Below are positions 16,017 to 24,486 of a DNA stretch of 64,000 bases, piece by piece. A model generated the notes under the pieces. That model was not told where the DNA came from, did no database searches, and was given only the letters and a program-made list of their open reading frames with translations. Each line of letters begins with the position of its first letter. Position 1 is the stretch's first letter. Made by a program: the position numbers and the translations under genes. The DNA is taken from assembly GCF_014698965.1 (NCBI RefSeq), contig NZ_JACXAE010000009.1:124001-188000 (forward strand), given 5' to 3'. Source of the DNA: Iningainema tapete BLCC-T55 (lineage in GTDB: Bacteria; Cyanobacteriota; Cyanobacteriia; Cyanobacteriales; Nostocaceae).

Positions 16017-18536
16017 TTAAGTCCTCGCAACGGCAACCACAACCCGAAACCCGATGTAGTCGAGCCTGCGGTCCGGCGCGTTGAAGTCGCGATACGCCGA
16101 ACGGCAAAGCCCCGGATCGTTGTACCAAGAACCGCCGCGCAGCATTCGACGATTATCATTCTCATTTACTTCTTTCCATGCACTACCGTCGTTAGAAGCG
16201 CCTTCATAATCTTCGTGCCAATTATCAGCACACCATTCCCAAACGTTCCCGTGCATGTCATACAACCCGAAAGCGTTAGCTACATTAAAGCTGCCGACTG
16301 GAGTTGTTTTTTCCCGGTATTCTCCCTTTAAACCAGATCCATAAGTATACTCACCGTCGTAATTTGCCAACTCAGGCGTAATGGTTTCGCCAAAGTGGAA
16401 AGGTGTAGTCGTGCCTGCACGGCAAGCATACTCCCACTCTGCTTCACTAGGAAGTCGGTAGTGGCGTTTGGTATGTACAGATAGTCTAGCACAGAATTCC
16501 TCTGCATCATACCACCAAATTGAATCTACTGGAAGATTATCTCCTTTAAATCTTGATGGATCGGGATCAAGTTCACGGTTAACTTGAGGAAGATTCGCCA
16601 CAACTCTCCACTGTGCCTGGGTTACGGTGTACTTACCCATGAAAAACGGTGGAACCGTTACTTCATGCTGGGGACGTTCAGAGTCACTGCTTTCCGCTTC
16701 AGTTTCCGGTGCGCCCATTATAAATGTACCACCAGGTATGGCTACCATTTCTAGGGGGACGTTGTTAGGGAGGTTTTCTGTGAAGTACTTAGCTTCATGA
16801 CGGGTACGATTGATGATAATTTGGGGTTTCCTACGCCCTTTTGACTTCTCTACCTCCACCGTCGCCACATCAAATGTAAAAGTCTTGAGGAGAACTTTTT
16901 TACCGTTGATTTCTCCCTCATCAATTTGCTTCCACTGTTTCTCTAACTCCTCAGCAATGTGAGCGTAATCTCCTCCCAAGCGTTTTAACACTTTTGCTGT
17001 TAGCAGAGCAAAGGGTTTTGTACTAAACCCATCTATTTGGGCTACTTGTGGCTTTCTGAGCAAGGCGTAAAACTCTACAAGAGATTTTCCCAGGCGTTGA
17101 GCGAAATATTCAGAAATAGCATTGAGAACCTCTAAAGAATGTGTCTCAGGGGCTGCTTCGAGGAAAATATCGCGTATTTTTTGATCATCGCTTCTTTCTT
17201 CATCAATGAAAATAAACTGTATCTCATCGGGATTCGTTGCTGGTTTAATTTCGCCTAAGGGTTTTAGGATTCCCCCAAGGAAGACTTCGGCAACATGGAC
17301 TTGTTGCGATTCTTTCAGCATTTCGTTCTGAATTACACGGACAATGGGCAAAGTAATGACGGGTGCAGCAGACAGTAAACTCGCTAACTTTCGCGCCATT
17401 GGGGAAGCTGTGAGGCGGAAGCTGTTGACTAGTTCTTCACTGTCAGCGTCTGGTTCAGAATCTTCATCATCAATTAGGTGAATCTCAGATGGAAAGACAA
17501 AACCCGTCGCCTTAGCGTAACTTTTTCCCACAACCATCTCACTCCAAGTCGCTGCCATCTCCGGTTCTAGAGTAAATACCGGAACTTTGATTCCTGTGGC
17601 AAAATTAATGTCATCCCAAAGTAAAACGTCTTTGATGCGTAAGTTTTGATTTGCGACTCCTGGTGTTGAACTTCCTAGTTGTACCATTGCTCCCAAACTC
17701 AGCCCTGTTCTGAGCCACAACCATTCTGGTAACATCTGTACAATGGCGACAGGATTCTGCTTAACCCACTTTTCTAAAACTGAGATGGCATCCCCATTAC
17801 GCCAAATTGTACCAACACAATCACTAACTACTAAAATAAGACGCTGACCTGTGGGATCAATCAGTTCGCGGGGATCGTAGGTACGGCGATGGTGGATTTT
17901 ACTTGTTCCCCTTTGGAGGACAACCTTTCCTTTTTGATTCGTTACCAGTCCCCAAGTTCGCACATCTCGAAACGCCCCACAATGTTCTAACAGTTTTTGC
18001 AACTCCTGAATTGTTTTTTGCCAGAAAATCATGGATTTGCTTTCATCAACCACTAACGCTAAATCAAACCAAGGTTCTAGGGCTGGTTTGAAAACGGGAA
18101 TGCAGATGCGATTTTCAGCAGTGCGCTGGGCGGTTGCTTGTTCGTCTATCACCACCTTTGTCCCAGAAAAAATCTTTTGCATCAAGGGACGTAATGCCCT
18201 AGCAAGTTTTAGAGGTTGACGTAATGATCGTGCATCTGAAAGTTTGATGGGTAAGAAATCACCTTGGCTTCCGGGTTGGGAGCTGGTTGCAGTATAAACT
18301 TCTGCCCTTGGTTCTGTGTGAGAGGAAGGAGAGGGGGAGGAGGAAGTAGCTGGGTTGGATGGTTGTTTTCTACTTTCAATTGGTTTTGAAACTGAGGGCA
18401 TGACAGAAGTCTCACCATCTCCTGGAGATTTCAGCGCTAGCCAGAGAATATCCGCAATTTCTGTAGTTGTGAGTTCTAATTTCTTGCCCAGTGCTGCAAT
18501 CAGTTGATCGAGTTGTGGTGATGCTTCATCAGTCAT
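16017..18536 (-). CDS. vWA protein with C-terminal FGE/C-type-lectin domain, DGR target
   Basis: 839 residues. N-terminal helix (1-36), a Pro/Ser-rich linker, then a vWA-like domain with the MIDAS start DESKS (164-168), as in SAV_2336-type proteins; a middle helical region; and at 593-839 a formylglycine-generating-enzyme-like fold (IPGGTFIMG, RLPSEAEWEYACRAG, GLYDMHGNVWEWC, RGGSW ... GFRVV). The last 42 residues are the DGR variable repeat, so the lectin face is the diversified binding surface. The paired catalytic Cys of true FGE are not both present (one Cys, 811), so it is presumably a binding not an enzyme domain. A strong AAGGAG precedes the ATG. It follows the MoxR ATPase by 81 bp, a gap that holds one REP. 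Confidence 0.93.
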   Translation of the reverse strand: MTDEASPQLDQLIAALGKKLELTTTEIADILWLALKSPGDGETSVMPSVSKPIESRKQPSNPATSSSPSPSSHTEPRAEVYTATSSQPGSQGDFLPIKLSDARSLRQPLKLARALRPLMQKIFSGTKVVIDEQATAQRTAENRICIPVFKPALEPWFDLALVVDESKSMIFWQKTIQELQKLLEHCGAFRDVRTWGLVTNQKGKVVLQRGTSKIHHRRTYDPRELIDPTGQRLILVVSDCVGTIWRNGDAISVLEKWVKQNPVAIVQMLPEWLWLRTGLSLGAMVQLGSSTPGVANQNLRIKDVLLWDDINFATGIKVPVFTLEPEMAATWSEMVVGKSYAKATGFVFPSEIHLIDDEDSEPDADSEELVNSFRLTASPMARKLASLLSAAPVITLPIVRVIQNEMLKESQQVHVAEVFLGGILKPLGEIKPATNPDEIQFIFIDEERSDDQKIRDIFLEAAPETHSLEVLNAISEYFAQRLGKSLVEFYALLRKPQVAQIDGFSTKPFALLTAKVLKRLGGDYAHIAEELEKQWKQIDEGEINGKKVLLKTFTFDVATVEVEKSKGRRKPQIIINRTRHEAKYFTENLPNNVPLEMVAIPGGTFIMGAPETEAESSDSERPQHEVTVPPFFMGKYTVTQAQWRVVANLPQVNRELDPDPSRFKGDNLPVDSIWWYDAEEFCARLSVHTKRHYRLPSEAEWEYACRAGTTTPFHFGETITPELANYDGEYTYGSGLKGEYREKTTPVGSFNVANAFGLYDMHGNVWEWCADNWHEDYEGASNDGSAWKEVNENDNRRMLRGGSWYNDPGLCRSAYRDFNAPDRRLDYIGFRVVVAVART
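16024..16148 (-). repeat. DGR variable repeat (VR)
   Basis: Last 125 bp (residues 797-838) of the vWA-lectin gene. Compared with the template at 12961-13085 it carries 11 substitutions, all at template adenines, changing eight codons: 805 N to Y, 807 N to D, 809 R to G, 810 N to L, 818 Y to F, 823 N to R, 825 N to L, 827 N to Y. Two of these codons need a double and the others mixed single or double changes, including A to T, A to C and A to G, so this is not ordinary drift. Confidence 0.96.
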
Positions 18537-18568
18537 GGTATCTCCTTTTTTAAACCAAGAAACTACCT

Positions 18569-18601
18569 AGAAACCCGGTTTCTTGGAGAAACCGGGTTTC
18601 T
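18569..18601. repeat. REP palindrome family B (copy 4)
   Basis: 33 bp, arms AGAAACCCGGTTTCT and complement with centre TGG in place of TTAA. Sits in the gap between the MoxR ATPase and the vWA-lectin gene, i.e. inside the operon. Confidence 0.85.
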
Positions 18602-18617
18602 CAATCACATTTCAACT

Positions 18618-19790
18618 TTACAATTCTTCTGTATTAGACAAACTCTTCAATAATAATGCTTTTATGGCTTCTCTATCAGTAGCTTGAGGACTAACATGAT
18701 TTGCTAGTAAATAAATGACATTCAATAACTGATCCGTAGCGCGATCGCCTTTCTCAACAAACTCTGCCACAAGTTTGTTAATTTCCGTTGAAGCACCTTT
18801 AAAAGTGTCTTCACCAAAATGAGCTTTTACAATAGTTTTCAGCGCTTCTTCTTTAGGATCTGGCATTTTTACCCGCAGACACCGACGCATAAATGCTGGA
18901 GGAAATTCCCGTTCTCCGTTACTAGTCATAATCACGATAGGAAATGCAGCGCACTGTACCCGTCCCTCATAAATAGAAGCTTTTATCCCTTGATCTTGCG
19001 TGTGAACTTTGACTCTGTGAACTTTGACTCGGTTATCTGTATCGTGGTTCTCTTTTTCCTCTGCATCGTGGTTCTCTTTTTCCTCTGCATCGTGGTTCTC
19101 TTTTTCCTCTGCATCGTCAACCTGACGAACGAGTTCGGAAATCTCAAACATTCCCTCTTCAAAAAGATGCAAAAGGTCGTTAGGTAAATTGATGTCACTT
19201 TTGTCAATTTCGTCTATTAGTAGAACTCTGGGCAACCGCGAAGGCAAAAATGCGGTTCCCACTGAACCTAATTGAATATAATTACCAATATCTTTTTCTT
19301 TTTCGTTCTTTAGCTGGGCGTCCTGTAGTCGAGCAATGGCATCATAACGGTAGAGTGCATCCTGTAAAATAGACCGCGCTGTAATTGACCAAGTGAGAAC
19401 TGGTCCTAGTTTGAGTTCGTGGGCGATCGCATAAGCTAAAGAGGTTTTTCCCGTGCCTGGATTTCCAGTAACCAACAAAGGTCTGCGTAAATAAAGCGCT
19501 GCATTCACCCCATTCACAACGTCTTTCCATCCCTCTGTTGGTTCTTCTGTCCCATCTTTTTTATTTTCATAAATACGGAAATTGGCTCCTTTTTTCTTAC
19601 CTCGCTCATTTTCTGGCGCATCAGCTAATTTTTGAATATCTTTCCAGCGTGCGTCAATTTCCTCCTTTTCTTCCTCTCCCATCGTGTTGATATTCCGAAA
19701 AGTCCGCCAAGGAGGAGGTTCGGGAAGTTTTTCAATCTTAACATTAGAGTGTTCCTTCCCATCGCCATAAAAATACCGCCATTCTTTCAT
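18618..19790 (-). CDS. MoxR-type AAA+ ATPase of the ternary system
   Basis: 390 residues. N-terminal 85 residues are charged and unassigned; AAA+ core from about 86: Walker A GNPGTGKT (109-116), Walker B LLIDE (190-194), sensor-1 TSN, and an RRCLR stretch resembling the Arg finger. The MoxR family works with vWA proteins as ATP-driven remodelling or checkpoint pairs; the vWA protein is encoded next and the CHAT protein 29 bp upstream. An insert after Walker B (about 226-262) is made of three exact DAEEKENH units and a doubled RVKVH, encoded by tandem DNA repeats. Confidence 0.9.
   Translation of the reverse strand: MKEWRYFYGDGKEHSNVKIEKLPEPPPWRTFRNINTMGEEEKEEIDARWKDIQKLADAPENERGKKKGANFRIYENKKDGTEEPTEGWKDVVNGVNAALYLRRPLLVTGNPGTGKTSLAYAIAHELKLGPVLTWSITARSILQDALYRYDAIARLQDAQLKNEKEKDIGNYIQLGSVGTAFLPSRLPRVLLIDEIDKSDINLPNDLLHLFEEGMFEISELVRQVDDAEEKENHDAEEKENHDAEEKENHDTDNRVKVHRVKVHTQDQGIKASIYEGRVQCAAFPIVIMTSNGEREFPPAFMRRCLRVKMPDPKEEALKTIVKAHFGEDTFKGASTEINKLVAEFVEKGDRATDQLLNVIYLLANHVSPQATDREAIKALLLKSLSNTEEL
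19002..19112. repeat. in-frame tandem repeats inside the MoxR gene
   Basis: Three perfect 24-bp units (19041-19064, 19065-19088, 19089-19112; each starts ATCGTGGTTCTC) and a near-perfect 15-bp duplication (19002-19016 and 19017-19031, GTGAACTTTGACTC). Both periods are multiples of three, so unit number can vary without a frameshift. Confidence 0.95.
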
Positions 19791-19819
19791 AATTTTCTAC
19801 TCTTTACTCTTAGCGATCG

Positions 19820-22462
19820 CTATTTCAATTTTAGGTTCTTAATTTTTGGTATTCGATGAGGATTATCACACAAAAACCCTAAATGATACCCTAAGTAGTT
19901 TTGAGGATTTTCTTCACAATAAGCTTCCTTACGAATCCGACAAATTTCATCAATTAATTTTCGTAAATTATTGTTTAAGCAGTCTATCGTTAAATGACAA
20001 TCTATTTGTTCTTCTAGCTTAAGATGAGGAGGAGTTTCGTCTCTTGTCCAAAAAGCGATTGGTACTCCTCCAGAAAGAATTGTTTGAAAGAAAATTTCTT
20101 GGTCTTTGCTATTTCTTGAGAGAGGTGAAGTTAACTTTAAACCTATTTTCTCTTTTAAATCGTTAGCTATTTTCGACCAATTACGCTCATCCTTTTTGCT
20201 AATTGGTTTAATCTTTTTCATAATAATATCTTGACTATGATTTTCATTTAAAGTAACAATTAACCTATTCCATCCTTGTCTTAAATTCCTCAATGAATAA
20301 GTTCCGGTGATGCGCTCAATTGGATGTACTATAAAATTAAACTCGCTGACAATCGTTATATACTTAAAATCATTCTTTATCTTCCACAATTCGTCTATGT
20401 TTTGACTCAGATATTTGTAGGATAAGAATATTTCGATTGTTAAGTCCAATACTTCAGGATGTTTGTCGATAAAAGCACGAATAATCCTGTCTAATTGCTC
20501 AGAAATTTTTTCAAAAGAATCACACAAAATTCCTTTTCTGTCATTATCTTCATGAGCAAAATTTAATAGTTCTTCTAAATGCACAGGTTCTGGCTGAGGT
20601 TTTTGTCTCTCATCTAGAATAAATTCTGCTTCCAGACGAAAATTCTTACTCTCAGGATAAACTATAATTAATAGATAAGACTGTAATTGTTTATAATCAT
20701 ATTCTTCTTTGGAAATGTCGGGAAGTTTAATATCCAATTTTGCTATGACTTGCTCTAGCCAATTCTCTAAGTCTTGATATTTTCTATCATCTCCTTGCTT
20801 TTGATTGGCAAGTCTCTGTGCCAACTCTATAATACTAGTAGGAATATCACTATTGGTTTTAGGATAATCCTTTAATAAAATCTGGATGATACTTTCTATA
20901 TCTTTTGGATTACTTACTTCTCTATTATCTATTGCTGCGCCTTTAGGCAAAGTTTTTAAATAAGCATCTTTAACTAATTTAAAATCTATTTTATCTAAAA
21001 TCAATTTCAGCTTACTTAAATTATCATCTGTAAAATGATTTGAATAATTTTTGCTAAAATTTAGTAATTTTATATTGCCTGGATTAGCTCTCCTTACGGC
21101 ATTTATAAGTTCTCTAATTTGATTTTTAGCCTTCAAATCTTGAATTAAATAAAATAATTTTTGCTCATAACTTTCACCTCTAGCAATTTGATTAAAATCT
21201 TGATCTAATTCTTCTTTCAGCATCATTTCAAAGTTACCCTCAGTTGGAAAAGCATCCAGGAGAGCCTCACGTAATTGTTTCCTTACAGAACCTGTTAACT
21301 CCAGGTTATGGCTATCATTCGACGGGGATACATTCTCGTTTTCCCGTTCCGCTTTAAACAAGTAACCATCTGGTACACGCATGAAGATGACAGGCGTAGC
21401 AAAATCACGTTTGCGGTATTGAGTTGCATTCAAGGCTATAGTTCGGCGTCCATACTGTGCAGCTATATCCACAGGATCGTCTTGAGCAAGTTGTGCGTAG
21501 AAGCGGCGGGCAAAACGACTGGCTGTGCTATTAGAAACTTCATACTGCATTGCCACCACAACCGGAATATTTTGCTGCACAACAGAGGAAGCAACACCAA
21601 CAAAAGCCTGTGATGCAGATAACATTGCCCCTTCACAAGCTTGTAGCATAACAACACCGGGACGATGCTGGTTAAATAGTTCGCCAAAGTAGTCCGCATC
21701 AACCCACATTGCGTCACCCCAGTCTTCGACAAGTGCTATTTTCCCAACTTGCTGATTGTTTTCATTCTTTAAACAACCATGCCCAATGAAATGAAAAATA
21801 TGTGGTTTTTTAGTCAAGACAGCATCAATAGTTTCAGGATTCGCGGGATTAACTACTGGTAGCAACTCAACCTGTTGTGCTTCAGCAGCTAGTTTTTCTA
21901 AAGCCGTTTCTACTGGCTGATAGTCAACTGAACCTAAATTTGCAGGTGCAGAAACAACCAAAGCAATCCGCAGTTTTTCATTTTTGTTTAGTTGAATTGG
22001 TTTGGCTGGAATCCACTGCGAACGACGGCGCGAAAAAACCAACTGGGGTACAGTAGCTATCCAAATCGTGCCTAAATTAGCCCTTTGCGGCACACACATA
22101 AATTCCCAAGGTAGCGCCGCTACTTCAGGCATGATTCGTTCATCAATATCCAGTTCAACCCGCAGTAGTTGCTGTTTTGCTTGAACAACTTCATTGTAAA
22201 AAACAACAAAATCGTGGAGAAGAACATCATCAAACAGCATATCAAACAAAGCTTCTCCCAGCAATCTTGACTGGCTGGCGTCATTTAGCTGATTTTCACG
22301 ACTGATTTGCAGGAGTTCCTTGATTTGTTCAGTCAGCTTTTCTTGGTAACGAAATTTACCAGAAGGTTGACCAAGGGATTGATTTTGGTCATTCCACTTT
22401 TCAACCTGCACAAACTCGTAGTTAGCAACACGGATGTGGTAGGTATAATACTTTTTAGGCAT
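19820..22462 (-). CDS. CHAT caspase-like protease with EAD1-like and VMAP-C-like regions
   Basis: 880 residues from ATG 22462 (MPKKYYTYHIRVANYEF); a GTG at 22486 would add eight. CHAT domain about 90-365 with catalytic H228 in HFIGHG and C276 in LQACEGA, preceded by the usual PWEFM. At about 388-464 a helical segment (LREALLDAFPTEGNFEMML ... INAVRRANPGN) matches effector-associated domain 1, an adaptor. The rest, to the FLCDNPHRIP end, resembles the C-terminal VMAP region (vWA-MoxR-associated protein). Family knowledge: VMAP, MoxR and vWA genes form ternary conflict systems in which an effector such as CHAT is released on sensing. Gene order here fits that. Confidence 0.9.
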   Translation of the reverse strand: MPKKYYTYHIRVANYEFVQVEKWNDQNQSLGQPSGKFRYQEKLTEQIKELLQISRENQLNDASQSRLLGEALFDMLFDDVLLHDFVVFYNEVVQAKQQLLRVELDIDERIMPEVAALPWEFMCVPQRANLGTIWIATVPQLVFSRRRSQWIPAKPIQLNKNEKLRIALVVSAPANLGSVDYQPVETALEKLAAEAQQVELLPVVNPANPETIDAVLTKKPHIFHFIGHGCLKNENNQQVGKIALVEDWGDAMWVDADYFGELFNQHRPGVVMLQACEGAMLSASQAFVGVASSVVQQNIPVVVAMQYEVSNSTASRFARRFYAQLAQDDPVDIAAQYGRRTIALNATQYRKRDFATPVIFMRVPDGYLFKAERENENVSPSNDSHNLELTGSVRKQLREALLDAFPTEGNFEMMLKEELDQDFNQIARGESYEQKLFYLIQDLKAKNQIRELINAVRRANPGNIKLLNFSKNYSNHFTDDNLSKLKLILDKIDFKLVKDAYLKTLPKGAAIDNREVSNPKDIESIIQILLKDYPKTNSDIPTSIIELAQRLANQKQGDDRKYQDLENWLEQVIAKLDIKLPDISKEEYDYKQLQSYLLIIVYPESKNFRLEAEFILDERQKPQPEPVHLEELLNFAHEDNDRKGILCDSFEKISEQLDRIIRAFIDKHPEVLDLTIEIFLSYKYLSQNIDELWKIKNDFKYITIVSEFNFIVHPIERITGTYSLRNLRQGWNRLIVTLNENHSQDIIMKKIKPISKKDERNWSKIANDLKEKIGLKLTSPLSRNSKDQEIFFQTILSGGVPIAFWTRDETPPHLKLEEQIDCHLTIDCLNNNLRKLIDEICRIRKEAYCEENPQNYLGYHLGFLCDNPHRIPKIKNLKLK

Positions 22463-22598
22463 AGATGACTGTTTGATGAACTGCACAAACCCAGTAACTC
22501 ATGCGAAACCGTGATTCTTTAGTAGTACCATGTTTTTTCTACACCGCTGTATTCTTGCATTCCGAACAATTTGAGAAAAGAATAAGAATCCGGTGATC

Positions 22599-23498
22599 TT
22601 ATTTCGGTAAAGTTAATGTCCATTTCTCTTTGTCGCCAAGGGCAAACTGACTAGCAGCCTCATTCTTACTTTTTAGCAGATTCTTGAATCTATCTGCCAA
22701 CTCGCTAAACACATCGCGGATGTCGGCAAAAAGCCAGTCCATATTTGCTTCAGCCCATGCAGTACCTTCTAAATTAATAGATTGACATCCCTTGGGAACT
22801 TGGAAGACAATGGCAAATTTGACTGTCACCATTTTCTGGATGACTGGTTCTTCAATGCGCCAGTAACAAGTGGAATTGCCTTCCCCCTGGGCAGTAATTT
22901 CAAAGCAACCGACTTCATAAGCATAGTCAGGTATAACAATGAATGCCTTAAACTCGTTCTTACTGGCTATATTAGCTTTGAGATTACCAGGAAGATTGAC
23001 AATTTCAGCGATTTTAGTTGCATCAACCCCAACACTCCAATCTAGGTTTTCATTTAAACCCAAATCCATGCCAATCCCCCATTTCATCAAAGTTTCCCAT
23101 TTACTTTGTGGGAAAATGGTTCGGACAATTGGCTCCTGCTCTCCTTTAGGGCTGAAGTCAAGCTGGCAGTATAACCGCCAAAACTGCACTCCTGGTTTAG
23201 GACGCAAATCGACGGGAACTGTCATGTAATAGAAGTCAGCATTACGCATCTGTTGCCGATAACTGCTGGTTAATTCAATGCCTATTTCTTTGAAGGTTTC
23301 TTCTTTTAGTAATATCAACTTATCTCTAGGGTTGCCAAAGCTAACTTTGGTTTCCTTCAAACTTTGAACCGCTGTTGCACCTATACCTAGTCTTTCGCCA
23401 CCAGCCAGTGTACCTTCCTTTACTTTCACTTCCTCAAATAAATCTGCCAATAGACTTTCAGCTTCTTGAAGGTTGGGTGGAGTAATTTTCTCAGTCAT
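22599..23498 (-). CDS. unknown protein, first gene of the CHAT-MoxR-vWA cassette
   Basis: 299 residues from ATG 23498 (MTEKITPPNLQEAESLL); an upstream start at 23537 lacks support. I recognise no domain. Residues 1-70 are helical and polar; 80-220 look beta-rich (FYYMTVPVDLRPKPGVQFWR, CYWRIEEP), and a C-terminal helix carries FSELADRFKNLLKSKNEAA. It precedes the CHAT gene by 136 bp on the same strand. Its promoter and first about 17 codons are duplicated at 24268-24428. Position suggests a fourth, possibly sensor or regulatory, component of the cassette, but that is inference. Confidence 0.6.
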   Translation of the reverse strand: MTEKITPPNLQEAESLLADLFEEVKVKEGTLAGGERLGIGATAVQSLKETKVSFGNPRDKLILLKEETFKEIGIELTSSYRQQMRNADFYYMTVPVDLRPKPGVQFWRLYCQLDFSPKGEQEPIVRTIFPQSKWETLMKWGIGMDLGLNENLDWSVGVDATKIAEIVNLPGNLKANIASKNEFKAFIVIPDYAYEVGCFEITAQGEGNSTCYWRIEEPVIQKMVTVKFAIVFQVPKGCQSINLEGTAWAEANMDWLFADIRDVFSELADRFKNLLKSKNEAASQFALGDKEKWTLTLPK

Positions 23499-23609
23499 TA
23501 CTTTAGCTCCTATATTATCGCCAAAATGCCCGTGCAAACTTTAGTATAGAGAATGATTACATTATTAACTGTATCAGTACTTTGTTAAAAGATGTATTGT
23601 TTGAGAAAC
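23446..23609. repeat. direct repeat, copy 1 (promoter and 5' end of the unknown gene)
   Basis: About 164 bp nearly identical to 24268-24428. It covers the first 17 codons of the gene starting at 23498 and its upstream sequence (core TGATTACATTATTAACTG). The two copies flank the gene at 23650-24102. Confidence 0.9.
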
Positions 23610-23649
23610 TGGATTCCTCGTAGGTGGATTTCAACAAATCCACTATTTC

Positions 23650-24102
23650 TCAAAATTTAGAGGTTTTCAGCGATTCATCTAGTACAGATGGACTGGGGTA
23701 GGGAGATAAAGCTTCTTTATCCATAAGCTCTTTAATCTGCTCAAAAATTAAAACCTCATGCTCTTCCTGATTTGTTAGCTTGTCATAATAATAAGAATCA
23801 AAAAACCACTGTTCAAATGCCAAAGTTAACAATCCGTTACAGTCTATCTGTAATCTCCAATACTTAGATAGCCTGCCATCAACAATTTCAAATAGAGGCG
23901 CAGGATTTTGAATAGGATAATAGGTGTATCTCTCATCACAAATATAGTACCACACTTCTTGCTGCCATTTGTAGAGAGCATATACTGTGTATTCTTTACC
24001 AACTATCAATTGAAATTTGGTTTCTTTGGTAAGAAAGACAGCGGGATTGAGGTAATTTTCCGGAATAATCTCTCCTGTATTGGCAATACAACGAATTTTC
24101 AT
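23650..24102 (-). CDS. hypothetical protein between direct repeats
   Basis: 150 residues, MKIRCIANTGEIIPENYL start. A beta-rich N-terminal part (KFQLIVGKEYTVYALYKW, WYYICDERYTYYPI) is followed by WRLQIDCNGLLTLAFEQWF and a helical tail. It resembles small immunity-like or SMI1-type proteins only superficially and I make no family call. It lies between two copies of a 160-bp repeat on the same strand as the CHAT cassette, so it may have been captured by the duplication that produced the repeats. Confidence 0.6.
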   Translation of the reverse strand: MKIRCIANTGEIIPENYLNPAVFLTKETKFQLIVGKEYTVYALYKWQQEVWYYICDERYTYYPIQNPAPLFEIVDGRLSKYWRLQIDCNGLLTLAFEQWFFDSYYYDKLTNQEEHEVLIFEQIKELMDKEALSPYPSPSVLDESLKTSKF

Positions 24103-24267
24103 AGTCCGATTTCCTCATTGGTTTTTAGGAGATGTTTTGGGATAAGTCCGTTTGATTTTAAATTCAACATCTTGAATAGTCTGAGTATTTCTAAACCAAT
24201 GGATTTCAATGATTGTCTACTGTTGACGACGTAAGAACAAAGTCAAGTTGACAGAACAACCGACGAA

Positions 24268-24428
24268 GCCAATAGACTTTCAGCTTCTTGAAGGTTGGGT
24301 GGAGTAATTTTCTCAGTTATCATAGCTCCTGTATTATCGCCAAAATGCCTGTGCAAACGTTGGTATAGAGGATGATTACATTATTAACTGTATCAGTACT
24401 TGATTAAAAGATGTATTGTTCGAGAAAC
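24268..24428. repeat. direct repeat, copy 2 with truncated gene start
   Basis: Second copy of 23446-23609. On the minus strand an ATG at about 24323 reads MITEKITPPNLQEAESLL as in the functional gene, then runs into unrelated sequence and stops within ten codons. It ends where a short GAGAAACCCGGTTTCTC palindrome (24422-24438) begins. Confidence 0.9.
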
Positions 24429-24486
24429 CCGGTTTCTCACAATTGTTGTAAATTAGAGAAAACAATCTCTCCTCATAATTTGCACT

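Noticed and set aside
15839-16165. Minus-strand 108-residue and plus-strand 110-residue ORFs overlapping the variable repeat
   Set aside because: Both are shadows of the vWA-lectin gene 3' end, in other frames, without ribosome binding sites.
16017-16610. C-terminal FGE-like domain of the vWA protein as an active formylglycine-generating enzyme
   Set aside because: The two catalytic Cys of true FGE are not both present, and the region overlaps the hypervariable repeat, so a binding scaffold is more likely.
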